From the NCBI GenBank assembly GCA_900320085.1, contig ONRC01000013.1, positions 17,051 through 65,094 on the forward strand: DNA of 48,044 nt, in the 5' to 3' direction. Below the pieces are notes generated by a model. It searched no databases. It worked only from the letters and a program-made list of their open reading frames with translations, and was not told the DNA's origin. Positions 17,930 through 26,128 of this stretch are shown here, in pieces (within the stretch, counting starts at the first letter, position 1; the number at the start of each line of letters is the position of its first letter). The DNA comes from an uncultured Eubacteriales bacterium. GTDB lineage: Bacteria > Bacillota > Clostridia > Christensenellales > Aristaeellaceae. Position numbers and translations under genes: made by a program.

Positions 17930-20737
17930 TTACAGTATTCCCTTCAAAAACTGCCCGGTATAGCTCTTTCTGACCTTCGCCACGTCCTCGGGCGTACCTT
18001 GGGCCACGACGGTGCCGCCGCCGTCGCCGCCCTCGGGGCCAAGGTCGATAATGTAATCGGCGGTCTTGATCACGTCCAGATTATGTTCGATCACCAGCAC
18101 CGTGTTGCCAGCGTCGGTGAGGCGCTGCAAGACCTTGATCAGTCGGTTCACGTCGTCCATGTGCAGTCCCGTCGTCGGCTCGTCCAGGAGCACCAGGGTT
18201 TTGCCGGTGGCGCGGCGGCTCAGCTCCGTCGCCAGCTTCACGCGCTGGGCTTCGCCGCCGGACAGGGTGGTGCTGGGCTGGCCCAGCTTCATGTAGCCCA
18301 GGCCCACGTCGTAGAGCGTGCGCAGCTTTTGCATGATGGGCTGATGCGCCTCGAACACGCCCATGGCTTCCTCCACGGTCAGATCCAGCACGTCGGCGAT
18401 GGACAGGCCCTTGTATTTCACTTCCAGGGTTTCCCGGTTGTAGCGCTTTCCGTGGCAGACCTCGCAGGGCACGTAGATATCCGCCATAAAGTGCATTTCG
18501 ATTTTCAGCAGCCCGTCGCCGGAGCAGGCCTCGCACCGCCCGCCCTTCACGTTGAAGGAGAAGCGGTTCTCCTTGTAGCCGCGGATCTTGGCTTCCGGCA
18601 GCTGGGCGAACACCCGGCGGATCATATCGAACAGGCCGGTGTAGGTGGCGGGGTTGGAGCGGGGCGTGCGGCCGATGGGGGACTGATCGATGCTGATGAT
18701 TTTGTCCAGCTGCTCCACGCCTTCGATGCCGTCGTAAGCCGCCTTCCGGGGCCGGGCGCGATTGAGAAGATGCGCCAGGGCAGTGTAGAGGATGGCGTTT
18801 ACCAGGCTGCTCTTGCCGCTGCCGGATACGCCCGTCACGCAGCAGAACACCCCCAGGGGGAATTCCACGTCGATGTTTTTGAGGTTATGCTCCTTCGCGC
18901 CGCGCACGGTCAGCCAGCCGGCTGGCTGGCGGCGTTCGGCGGGCACGGGGATTTTCTTTTTGCCGCTCAGGTATTGGCCGGTAATGGACTCAGGGCAGGC
19001 CATCACGTCCTCTACCGTGCCCTGAGCCACCACCCGCCCGCCGTGCTCTCCCGCGCCGGGACCGATGTCCACCAAGTAATCGGCGGAACGGAGGGTTTCC
19101 TCGTCGTGCTCCACCACGATCAGTGTGTTGCCCAGCTCCTGCAAATGCCGCAGGGTTTTGAGCAGGCGGGCGTTGTCCCGCTGGTGCAGGCCGATGGAGG
19201 GCTCGTCCAGGATGTACAGCACGCCCACCAGCCCGCTGCCGATCTGGGTGGCCAGACGGATACGCTGGGCTTCGCCGCCGGAGAGCGTCGCCGCGGCGCG
19301 GGACAGGGTCAGGTAATCCAGCCCCACGTCGCACAGGAAGCCGAGCCGCGCGTCCACCTCCCGCAGGATCGGCGCAGCGATGATGCCATCCTTTTCCCCG
19401 AAGGTCAGGCCGTCCAGGAACGCCTTGGTTTTGCGGATGTTCCATTCGCTGATTTCGGCGATGTTTTTGTTGCCCACGGTCACCGCCAGGGCTTCGGGCT
19501 TGAGCCTGCGGCCCTTGCACACGGGGCAGGTCTCATGGGCCATGTATTCCTCATAGGCCGCCTTCATGCCCTCGCTCTGGGTTTCCTGATAGCGGCGTTC
19601 CAAAGAGGGGATCACGCCCTCAAAGGTGGTTTGGTAGGTGCCGGTTTCAAACTTGATTTTTAATTTTTGCGCCCCGGTGCCATACAGGATTTTATCCTTC
19701 ACGTCCTGAGGCAAATCAGCAAAGGGCGTGTCCATGGAGAAGCCGTAAAAATCCGCCATGGCCTGGAACATGCTGTGGGCGGTGGAGTTCTGTTCGCCGC
19801 TGTTCCAGCCCATGCAGGAGACGGCCCCCTCGTTCAGGCTCTTACTGGGGTCGGGCACCACCAAATCGGGGCTGACCTTCATGGTTTCGCCGAGCCCAGA
19901 GCAGTGGGGGCACGCGCCGTAGGGATTGTTGAAGGAGAACATGCGTGGAGCCAGCTCCTCGATGTTCACGCCGCAGTCCGGGCAGGCGTAGTTCTGGGAG
20001 AACATGATTTCCTCGTTGCTGGGCGTCAGCAGGGCGCACGCCAGGCCGCCAGACTGCTTCATGGCGGTTTCCAGGCTGTCGGTCAATCGCTGCTGGATGC
20101 CGGGCCGCACCACCAGGCGGTCAACGACCAGGTCGATCTGGTGCTTCTTCTGCTTGTCCAGGATCGGCGCGTCCTCCAGCTCGTACATTTCCTCGTCGAT
20201 GCGGGCGCGAACAAACCCACTTTTCCGGGCGTCCTCCATCAGCTTCACGTGCTCGCCCTTTCTGGCGCGGACCACGGGAGCCAAAATCTGCACCCGCTGG
20301 CCTTCGGGCAGGGCGTTGATGGCGTCTACCATTTCATCCACGGTTTGCTGGCGGATCTCCTTGCCGCACTTGGGGCAGTGGGGCACGCCGGTGCGGGCGT
20401 ATAAAAGGCGCAGGTAGTCATGGATTTCCGTCACCGTGCCGACCGTAGAACGGGGGTTCTTGGCGGTGGTTTTCTGGTCGATGGAAATGGCGGGAGACAG
20501 GCCCTCGATGGAATCCACCTCCGGCTTGTCCATCTGGCCTAAAAACATACGGGCGTAGCTGGACATGCTTTCCACATAGCGGCGCTGGCCCTCGGCGTAA
20601 ATGGTGTCAAAGGCCAGGGAGGATTTGCCCGATCCGCTCAGCCCCGTGAACACCACCAGCTTGTCCCGGGGCACGGTGATGCTGACGTTCTTTAAGTTGT
20701 GCTCCCGCGCACCCCGCACGATGATCTTGTCTTCCAT
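17930..20737 (-). CDS. uvrA: Excinuclease ABC subunit A
   Basis: A 935-residue DNA damage sensor of nucleotide excision repair, an ABC-type ATPase dimer that loads UvrB. The first Walker A is [14 protein letters not shown] and the second is [12 protein letters not shown]. Zinc-binding CxxC pairs appear in [22 protein letters not shown] and [18 protein letters not shown]. The two ABC signatures are [14 protein letters not shown] and [14 protein letters not shown]. Length is normal. The start has a CGGAGG site and a promoter 33 bases upstream. uvrB and uvrC are not in the window. Confidence 0.98.
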   Translation of the reverse strand: MEDKIIVRGAREHNLKNVSITVPRDKLVVFTGLSGSGKSSLAFDTIYAEGQRRYVESMSSYARMFLGQMDKPEVDSIEGLSPAISIDQKTTAKNPRSTVGTVTEIHDYLRLLYARTGVPHCPKCGKEIRQQTVDEMVDAINALPEGQRVQILAPVVRARKGEHVKLMEDARKSGFVRARIDEEMYELEDAPILDKQKKHQIDLVVDRLVVRPGIQQRLTDSLETAMKQSGGLACALLTPSNEEIMFSQNYACPDCGVNIEELAPRMFSFNNPYGACPHCSGLGETMKVSPDLVVPDPSKSLNEGAVSCMGWNSGEQNSTAHSMFQAMADFYGFSMDTPFADLPQDVKDKILYGTGAQKLKIKFETGTYQTTFEGVIPSLERRYQETQSEGMKAAYEEYMAHETCPVCKGRRLKPEALAVTVGNKNIAEISEWNIRKTKAFLDGLTFGEKDGIIAAPILREVDARLGFLCDVGLDYLTLSRAAATLSGGEAQRIRLATQIGSGLVGVLYILDEPSIGLHQRDNARLLKTLRHLQELGNTLIVVEHDEETLRSADYLVDIGPGAGEHGGRVVAQGTVEDVMACPESITGQYLSGKKKIPVPAERRQPAGWLTVRGAKEHNLKNIDVEFPLGVFCCVTGVSGSGKSSLVNAILYTALAHLLNRARPRKAAYDGIEGVEQLDKIISIDQSPIGRTPRSNPATYTGLFDMIRRVFAQLPEAKIRGYKENRFSFNVKGGRCEACSGDGLLKIEMHFMADIYVPCEVCHGKRYNRETLEVKYKGLSIADVLDLTVEEAMGVFEAHQPIMQKLRTLYDVGLGYMKLGQPSTTLSGGEAQRVKLATELSRRATGKTLVLLDEPTTGLHMDDVNRLIKVLQRLTDAGNTVLVIEHNLDVIKTADYIIDLGPEGGDGGGTVVAQGTPEDVAKVRKSYTGQFLKGIL

Positions 20738-20769
20738 GATACCCTCCGTTTTGATCGTGTTACCGCTGC

Positions 20770-20798
20770 ATTATAGCACATTTGTTCCCCTTTGTGAA
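20770..20798 (-). promoter_or_regulatory. Promoter of uvrA
   Basis: Minus strand TTCACA and TATAAT are separated by 17 bases. No clear SOS/LexA operator is seen around it. Confidence 0.7.
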
Positions 20799-20829
20799 GG
20801 GGCTGGACCACTCTTTTTCAGATGAAATG

Positions 20830-20854
20830 GAAAAAACCCGGCGCACAGCCGGGC
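20830..20854 (-). terminator. Terminator after the radical SAM gene
   Basis: On the minus strand, CCCGGC pairs with GCCGGG across a 5-base loop, followed by six T. Confidence 0.85.
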
Positions 20855-20872
20855 GATGAATTGAGAAAGCGA

Positions 20873-21997
20873 TTACAGGATAATGTCGTCCATCCCGAAG
20901 CCGTTCGGCATGGGTTCTTCTTCAAGAAACTGAAAGCTATCATCCTTTAAGGTGGGCAGGAAATACGCGAAGGGGAGCCGCGTGAACTCGCAGCCGTAGC
21001 TGCTCTGACCGAACCAGCCGCCCTCCTTGGCGCGCAGGTTCAGGTCCCGGGCAAACTTGGTGCGGTTAGAGCAGTCATGCACCAGCAGCGGCCAGTTTTC
21101 CCTATCCGCCACGGCCATGAATTGCAATGTCAGGTTCCGGCTGAAAATGGGGGAAACGTAGCCCTGACGGCACAGGTACAGGTTTTCGCCTTCGTAATTG
21201 GCGATGTTGTTTTCATTCAGGTGCAGCTCCGCGCAGTTGATAAAGTCCACGCCCGTGGCAAAGATGGGGAATTTCTTCTCCATGAACTCTGCGTAAAACT
21301 CCGGCGTCATGGGCGTTTCGATGCCAACGCGGGGAAAGTATTCCCGGGCGATGGCCATGTTTTCGATCACACGCGCGGCACAGTGGGACGCGCCCAGATT
21401 GAACCGGATCTCGTCCAGCCCGGCTTTGGCCAATGCTTTCAGGTTTTCCCGGTTCGCATGGATGCCGTTGGTATACAGGTGCTGGTGAATCCCCGCTTCA
21501 TGAAACTTTTTCACCACGCCGTAATACTTTTCGATTTCCATGAAGGGCTCCAGGTACACATAGGAAATGCCCGTTGGCTTTTTGTGGATGGACAGGAGCA
21601 AATCCAGGTCATCTTCATAAAACTTCGTTCCGCCGATTTCCCACATGCCTTCGCCTACCGGCGGCTGACTGTCCAGGCAGCCGTAGTCATAGCAGAACTT
21701 GCAGGCGGCGTCGCATTTATTGGTCTTGCGTACGGCAGAAAGCCCCGTACCCAACAGACAGGATTTGCACCCGCCGGGAAACTTGCTGTCATCGCCCACG
21801 TAATAGGTGCGCCCTTCCAGGGTTTTGAGATGGGGGATGTTCGCCATCAGCTCCCTGTGACGGGCGTTCACCGCCGTTTCGATTTGGGTGAACACCGACA
21901 AGGCAATCTCCATCTGCCCCGGCATCAGTTCTTCTTCCTCGGGCAGCGCGGCGAAAAATTCAAACCAGGAGAGCGCGTCCTTTTTCGATATTTTCAT
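20873..21997 (-). CDS. Radical SAM protein of unassigned function
   Basis: A 374-residue radical SAM enzyme with CDAACKFCY (C95, C99, C102) as the [4Fe-4S]-SAM motif. Extra cysteines lie close by: C77 and C80 in GGCKSCLLGTGL, and C107 in YGCLD. The middle has the expected SAM-barrel segments (YVYLEPFMEIEKYYGVV, HLYTNGIHANRENLKALAKA, DEIRFNLGASH). The C-terminal third (from about 255) has AELHLNENN and two further cysteines. I do not recognise the subfamily. No substrate peptide or partner gene is adjacent, so it does not look like a RiPP maturase. The ATG at 21997 is preferred over 22009 because GGAGG lies 5 bases upstream. Confidence 0.82.
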   Translation of the reverse strand: MKISKKDALSWFEFFAALPEEEELMPGQMEIALSVFTQIETAVNARHRELMANIPHLKTLEGRTYYVGDDSKFPGGCKSCLLGTGLSAVRKTNKCDAACKFCYDYGCLDSQPPVGEGMWEIGGTKFYEDDLDLLLSIHKKPTGISYVYLEPFMEIEKYYGVVKKFHEAGIHQHLYTNGIHANRENLKALAKAGLDEIRFNLGASHCAARVIENMAIAREYFPRVGIETPMTPEFYAEFMEKKFPIFATGVDFINCAELHLNENNIANYEGENLYLCRQGYVSPIFSRNLTLQFMAVADRENWPLLVHDCSNRTKFARDLNLRAKEGGWFGQSSYGCEFTRLPFAYFLPTLKDDSFQFLEEEPMPNGFGMDDIIL

Positions 21998-22015
21998 TGG
22001 TGCCTCCATTTAATA

Positions 22016-22118
22016 TGTAGGGGCGGATACCATCCGCCCGCCTGTAACTCCTTCCTGCGCCTGCGAAAACACGAGCGCAAGGATGGTCAGGATCGGGCGG
22101 ATGATAACCGCCCCTACA
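22016..22118. repeat. MITE-like palindromic element with 11-bp terminal inverted repeats
   Basis: The ends are exact inverted repeats, TGTAGGGGCGG (22016-22026) and CCGCCCCTACA (22108-22118). Inside them, CATCCGCCCG (22031) and CGGGCGGATG (22094) are also exact inverted repeats, so each end can fold alone and both ends can pair. At 103 bases it has no ORF. Similar TGTAGGGGCGG-ended elements are, to my knowledge, common in clostridial intergenic regions. Confidence 0.8.
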
Positions 22119-22176
22119 AGTAGTTGATCATGCAGTTTTATGTTTTAGCTGCAAAGCAAATCCCTGTTCGGGACGA

Positions 22177-23613
22177 TTAAGAACCATAGGGGTACGGCCC
22201 ATACAGCAGCGTTCTGAGGGTGGCGGGACCGGCGACGCCGTCCACGTCCAGACCGTTGGTGCGCTGGAAGGACTTGACCGCGTTCTCGGTGCCTTCTCCG
22301 TAGTAGCCGTCGGTCGCGCCGTAGTAGTAGCCCTGATTGCGCAGCGCTTCCTGCATCTCCTGCACGGGGTTGCCGTACATGCCGCGGCGCAGGGTGGGAT
22401 AATAACCGTACGGAGCAGGCGTGACCAGCACGTAGATGTTCGGTGGAAGCGGAGACTGGGTAGGACGGAGCGTAGGCCGCGGGCTGGCGGTGGGCCGGGG
22501 CGCGGCGGTGACAGTGGCGGACTTGGCGGAGCTGGCAAACAGCCGGTTCAGGGTGCCGCTGCCCGCCACGCCGTCAGCGGTCAGGTTGTTGGCGCGCTGG
22601 AAGGATTTCACCGCGTCCGTGGTGCCGGAGCCGAAACTGCCGTCCACGCTGCCGCGGTAGAAGCCCAGGTTTTTCAGCTTTTGCTGCATCAGGCGCACAG
22701 CGGCGGTTTCCTTGCTGCCCTCCCGCAGGGAAATACCCGTAATACCGGAGGGAGAGGACGTTTTGCTGGCGGAAGAAGAATACAGCGCTTTCAGGGTTTC
22801 CGGGCCGGCCACGCCGTCGGCGTAGCTGGTGTTGCGGCGCTGGAAAGCGATCACGGCCGCTTCGGTGCCGTTGTCATACCTGGCGCTGGCTTTGCCGACC
22901 AGATAACCCAATTCGATCAGCCGGTTCTGCATGGAGCGCACCTGGCTGCTTTCGTCGCCGTTGCGAAGATAGGTATTGCTGTTGTAGTTAGGCTTAGGCG
23001 TCGCTGTCTTTTTAGGGGTAGCGGTCACGGCGGGCTTGGCGGTGGCGCGGGCCGTCTGCAGCTTGGCCAAGGTATTCGCGCCAACTTTGCCGTCCACTTC
23101 CAGACCGTACTGCTTCTGGAACTTCTTTACGGCTTCCTCAGTTGCTTTGCCGAAATCGCCGTCCACGTTCCCTTTCAGGAAGCCCAGCTGCTTTAGCTTC
23201 GTCTGCACGTTGCGCACATCGGAGCCTGTGGAACCCAGCTTCAGGCTGGTAAAGGGCGTAGCGGTGGGCTTAGGCGTGGGGGAGGGAATAGGCGTCACAC
23301 TGGACTGAGGCTGGGCGTTGATGCTGGAGGTGATCATCGGGCCCACGGTCACATACCCGTAGCCACCGCTGGTGGGCGGTGCGGTGGCGATCACGGGCTC
23401 CGTCGCCAGGGGTTCCGCAGAAGTGTCAGGCGTGTCTGTGGGATCGGGCGTTGCGGGGGCAACGGGCTCTTCCGTCGCGCCGGGATAGGTCGGGAAATTC
23501 AGGTTGCCGTTCTGGTTGTTGTTGACGGCGTTGTTCGGGTCCACATAGCACCCGCTTAAAACCAGCGCCAGCAGCAACAGCATTGCGATCAACCGCGTTT
23601 TTACGGATTTCAT
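22177..23613 (-). CDS. Lipoprotein with four peptidoglycan-binding repeats
   Basis: A 478-residue protein. The N-terminus ends in a lipobox, VLSGC, with Cys22 as the lipidated residue. Residues 23-120 are Pro/Thr-rich and disordered. Four PG_binding_1-type repeats follow at about 125-187, 216-278, 296-359 and 408-471, each with a VRxxQxxLxxLGF half and a FQxxxGLxxDGVAGxxTL half. Pro/Thr-rich linkers join them. No catalytic domain is present. It is probably a membrane-anchored wall-binding scaffold, or it binds a partner hydrolase. Repeat 2 is the most divergent (ASARYDNGTEAAV). Length and composition suggest a lineage-specific surface protein. Confidence 0.88.
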   Translation of the reverse strand: MKSVKTRLIAMLLLLALVLSGCYVDPNNAVNNNQNGNLNFPTYPGATEEPVAPATPDPTDTPDTSAEPLATEPVIATAPPTSGGYGYVTVGPMITSSINAQPQSSVTPIPSPTPKPTATPFTSLKLGSTGSDVRNVQTKLKQLGFLKGNVDGDFGKATEEAVKKFQKQYGLEVDGKVGANTLAKLQTARATAKPAVTATPKKTATPKPNYNSNTYLRNGDESSQVRSMQNRLIELGYLVGKASARYDNGTEAAVIAFQRRNTSYADGVAGPETLKALYSSSASKTSSPSGITGISLREGSKETAAVRLMQQKLKNLGFYRGSVDGSFGSGTTDAVKSFQRANNLTADGVAGSGTLNRLFASSAKSATVTAAPRPTASPRPTLRPTQSPLPPNIYVLVTPAPYGYYPTLRRGMYGNPVQEMQEALRNQGYYYGATDGYYGEGTENAVKSFQRTNGLDVDGVAGPATLRTLLYGPYPYGS

Positions 23614-23708
23614 GGTTCATCCTTCCTTCCAAAAACTTGCAATGGTTGAAGCTTTCTATCTACATAGACGCATCAAGTGCGGAATTTGTTCCATATAGAT
23701 GAAAACAT

Positions 23709-24299
23709 TTAGAGCGTGTCTTCGCCCGCGTAGTGCCAGGTTTGAAAGCCGATCGTCTTTGCCGTTTGAACATTGGCCAAGCTGTCATCAATGAACAGCG
23801 CGTTTTCCGGGTTTACGCCAAAGCGTTCGATCAGCAGGGTAAAAATCGCAGGGTCCGGTTTGGTGACCTTCTCCCGATGGGATACCACTATGCCATCCAG
23901 CAGTTTCAGGTTTTCAAACCGCTCCGCCGTGTAGGTGAAGGACGGTTCGCAATAGTTGGTCAGGCCATACAGTTGTTTTCCCATCGCCTTCAGCTCGGGA
24001 ATCAGGCGGTACAGTGGCAGAGGACGCATGGTTTCGGGAAAATGATAAAGCGCGTGAAGTACCATTTCCTTACCGCCCGGCACGCCTGCTTTTTCGGTAA
24101 TACTTTTGGCGATGTCTTCGTTGGTTTCCGCTCCCAGGTCAAACGCGCCCCAGCGCCAGTCCGGACCGAACATGGCTTGACGAATCGCGTCCCGGTATTT
24201 CCCGGGAATCAGCCCCATCACCTTATCGGGCTCAAAGGTCAGCAGCACGTTGCCGACGTCAAATACAATGCAGGAGGCCTGCAGCAATCTTTCATCCAT
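23709..24299 (-). CDS. HAD-superfamily hydrolase (YihX-like phosphatase)
   Basis: A 196-residue cytoplasmic HAD phosphatase. Motif I is VFDVGNVLL (Asp14), with Gly-Asn after the nucleophile as in YihX-type and epoxide-hydrolase-type HADs. Motif II is YGLTNY, motif III is the Lys in EKVTKPDP, and motif IV is FIDDSLANV. The cap is a short helical insert (about 20-95). YihX-like members dephosphorylate sugar phosphates, but the substrate here is not evident. It is transcribed alone from the promoter at 24322-24350. Confidence 0.86.
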   Translation of the reverse strand: MDERLLQASCIVFDVGNVLLTFEPDKVMGLIPGKYRDAIRQAMFGPDWRWGAFDLGAETNEDIAKSITEKAGVPGGKEMVLHALYHFPETMRPLPLYRLIPELKAMGKQLYGLTNYCEPSFTYTAERFENLKLLDGIVVSHREKVTKPDPAIFTLLIERFGVNPENALFIDDSLANVQTAKTIGFQTWHYAGEDTL

Positions 24300-24321
24300 G
24301 GGTTCATTCCTCCACGGGTAT

Positions 24322-24350
24322 AGGATACCATAAATTCATCTCGAATACAA
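24322..24350 (-). promoter_or_regulatory. Promoter of the HAD hydrolase gene
   Basis: Minus strand TTGTAT and TATCCT are separated by 17 bases. Confidence 0.55.
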
Positions 24351-24597
24351 TCACTTTCCCACCGACAGATTTTGCGCAAACAATACAAAAGACGGAAATT
24401 TTCGTTAATTCCTGACAAAAAAACGAAATGATTCGCGGGAGAAGAAGGGAGCGGCGGAAGCGGTATAATTGAATAGGCGCACTAAATCGTATCAATTCCA
24501 AGTTCTAAGCAAATAGTGTCCAGTACAACGGAGGGCCGGTATTCAGGCCATCAGACCTTTAAACTTAGAACGGCTTTAAAGTGCTCTATCCCAAAAC
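24351..24597. other. Intergenic stretch with a long-range inverted repeat
   Basis: No credible gene lies between the two divergent promoters. GTTCTAAG (24502-24509) and CTTAGAAC (24564-24571) form an exact 8-bp inverted repeat. They enclose GGCC (24534) and GGCC (24546), which can also pair. A TATAAT at 24464-24469 has no good -35 partner. This could be a small structured RNA or chance; no family was recognised. Confidence 0.3.
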
Positions 24598-24626
24598 TTG
24601 ACTTTTCTCCTGGAATGACGGATAAT
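24598..24626 (+). promoter_or_regulatory. Promoter of the DUF512 gene
   Basis: TTGACT and GATAAT are separated by 17 bases, about 44 bases before the TTG start. Confidence 0.65.
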
Positions 24627-24669
24627 ATCAGAATAGAATGGATTGTTCCGCAGGAAGGGAGGGAACGCT

Positions 24670-25968
24670 TTGGCGCACGAAATCGTAGCGGTGACGCCCC
24701 ATGGGGTGGCGTACCGGAGGGGGCTTCGCGTAGGGGACAGCATCATCGCCATTAACGGCGAACCCATCCTGGACGAGATCGACTATCAGGCGCTGACCAA
24801 CCGCGCCAAGCTGGATATCCTGGTGCGCCGCGCCGACGGCCGGGAAGAAACCGTCCGCATCATCAAAGCCAAGGAAATGGGCCTGGGGCTGCAATTGGCG
24901 GATACCCTGGCCTGCACGCCCTACCCCTGCAAGAATAAATGCGTGTTCTGCTTTATCGACCAGATGCCGCCCGGTATGCGCAAAACGCTGTATGTGAAGG
25001 ACGATGACTGGCGCCTGTCCCTGATGATGGGGAATTACATCACCCTCACCAACGTGGACGAAAAGGAATTTCAGCGCATCCTCAGGCGCAAGGCCAGCCC
25101 GCTCTATATTTCCGTCCATTCCACCGACCCTGATTTGCGGGTCAGGATGATGAAAAATCCCAACGCCCGGTTTATCATGGATCGGCTCCACGCCCTGGCC
25201 GATGCAGGGCTGCACTTCCACTGCCAGATCGTGCTGTGCCCCGGTTACAACGACGGGGACGCTTTAAAGAAAACCCTGACGGATTTATCCGCCCTCTATC
25301 CCGCCGCCCAGTCTGCCGCGCTGGTGCCGGTGGGCCTGACCAAGTTCCGGGAGGGGCTGGCCGACGTGAAGCCCTTCACCCGGGAAAGCGCCCAGGCGGT
25401 CATGGACATTGCCTATGACTTTCAGCAAAAGCTGCTGAGGGAAATCAACACCCGCTTCGTGTTCCCGTCGGATGAAATGGTGCTGATCGCGGGGGAAAAG
25501 CTGCCGACCGAGGAAGAATACGAGGGTTATCCCCAGATCGAAAACGGCGTAGGGCTGCTGCGCAAGTTTGAAAATGGCCTGGCCGCCGCCGCTACCGAAA
25601 ACACCCTACACGCTGTGTCCCGCCGGGTACGCATAGCCTGCGGCACGTCCATCGCTCCCGTCATGCGGGAATGGGTGGAGAAGTACGGGCCGGAAGGCGT
25701 TTCCGTCGCCGTCCAGTCCATCCGCAACACCTTCTTCGGGGAAACGGTCACTGTTACCGGACTCATCACCGGCGGCGATCTGATCAGCCAGCTCAAGGAT
25801 GCCGACGAGGATGAGATCCTCATTTGCAGCAACACCCTGCGGGAGGAAGGCGATCTGTTCCTGGACGATGTGTCCCTGGGCGAAGTCCGCGCCGCGCTGA
25901 AGCCTAAGCTCACCATCGTGCCCAATACCGGCGCGGATTTGTTTAACGCGCTGCTGGGGAACGTTTAA
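24670..25968 (+). CDS. DUF512 family protein (PDZ plus radical SAM-like domain)
   Basis: A 432-residue protein of the DUF512 family. A PDZ-like domain (about 1-70; RRGLRVGDSIIAINGEPI) is followed by a radical SAM-like region with CKNKCVFCF (C87, C91, C94) and QMPPGMRKTLYVKDDDWRLS. The C-terminal half is the DUF512 domain proper (GTSIAPVMREW, VTGLITGGDL, SNTLREEGDLFLDD). The function is unknown, but in many Clostridia this gene precedes der, as it does here, hinting at a role with ribosome assembly. I chose TTG 24670 because GGGAGGG lies about 6 bases upstream and the frame matches the family N-terminus; no ATG fits as well. Confidence 0.92.
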   Translation: MAHEIVAVTPHGVAYRRGLRVGDSIIAINGEPILDEIDYQALTNRAKLDILVRRADGREETVRIIKAKEMGLGLQLADTLACTPYPCKNKCVFCFIDQMPPGMRKTLYVKDDDWRLSLMMGNYITLTNVDEKEFQRILRRKASPLYISVHSTDPDLRVRMMKNPNARFIMDRLHALADAGLHFHCQIVLCPGYNDGDALKKTLTDLSALYPAAQSAALVPVGLTKFREGLADVKPFTRESAQAVMDIAYDFQQKLLREINTRFVFPSDEMVLIAGEKLPTEEEYEGYPQIENGVGLLRKFENGLAAAATENTLHAVSRRVRIACGTSIAPVMREWVEKYGPEGVSVAVQSIRNTFFGETVTVTGLITGGDLISQLKDADEDEILICSNTLREEGDLFLDDVSLGEVRAALKPKLTIVPNTGADLFNALLGNV

Positions 25969-25973
25969 AGGAA

Positions 25974-26071
25974 GTGTGCAGAGTTCAGAGTACAGATTAA
26001 ATACTTAGCCAACCATGATGGCAAAGCGCTCACTATACAATCTGAACTCTTAATTCTACACTCTGAACTCC
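25974..26071. repeat. Palindromic intergenic element of the GAGTTCAGAG family
   Basis: The left arm is GTGTGCAGAGTTCAGAGTAC followed by AGATT. The right arm in reverse complement is GAGTTCAGAGTGTAGAATTA and continues AGAGTTCAGATTG. The loop has AGCCAACCATGATGGCA, able to form a small GCCA/TGGC hairpin and shared with the element at 17807. It fills the gap between the DUF512 stop and der. Confidence 0.8.
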
Positions 26072-26128
26072 AAATAAAATTACAAAGCCATTCATTTTTG
26101 TCTCTGCAAAAAGGAGGACTGATACGAA

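Noticed and set aside
17999..19663. 554-residue open frame on the plus strand
   Set aside because: Antisense to uvrA, no ribosome site and no domain.
24304..24501. 65-residue open frame in the HAD upstream region
   Set aside because: It would span the HAD promoter and has no ribosome site or recognisable motif.
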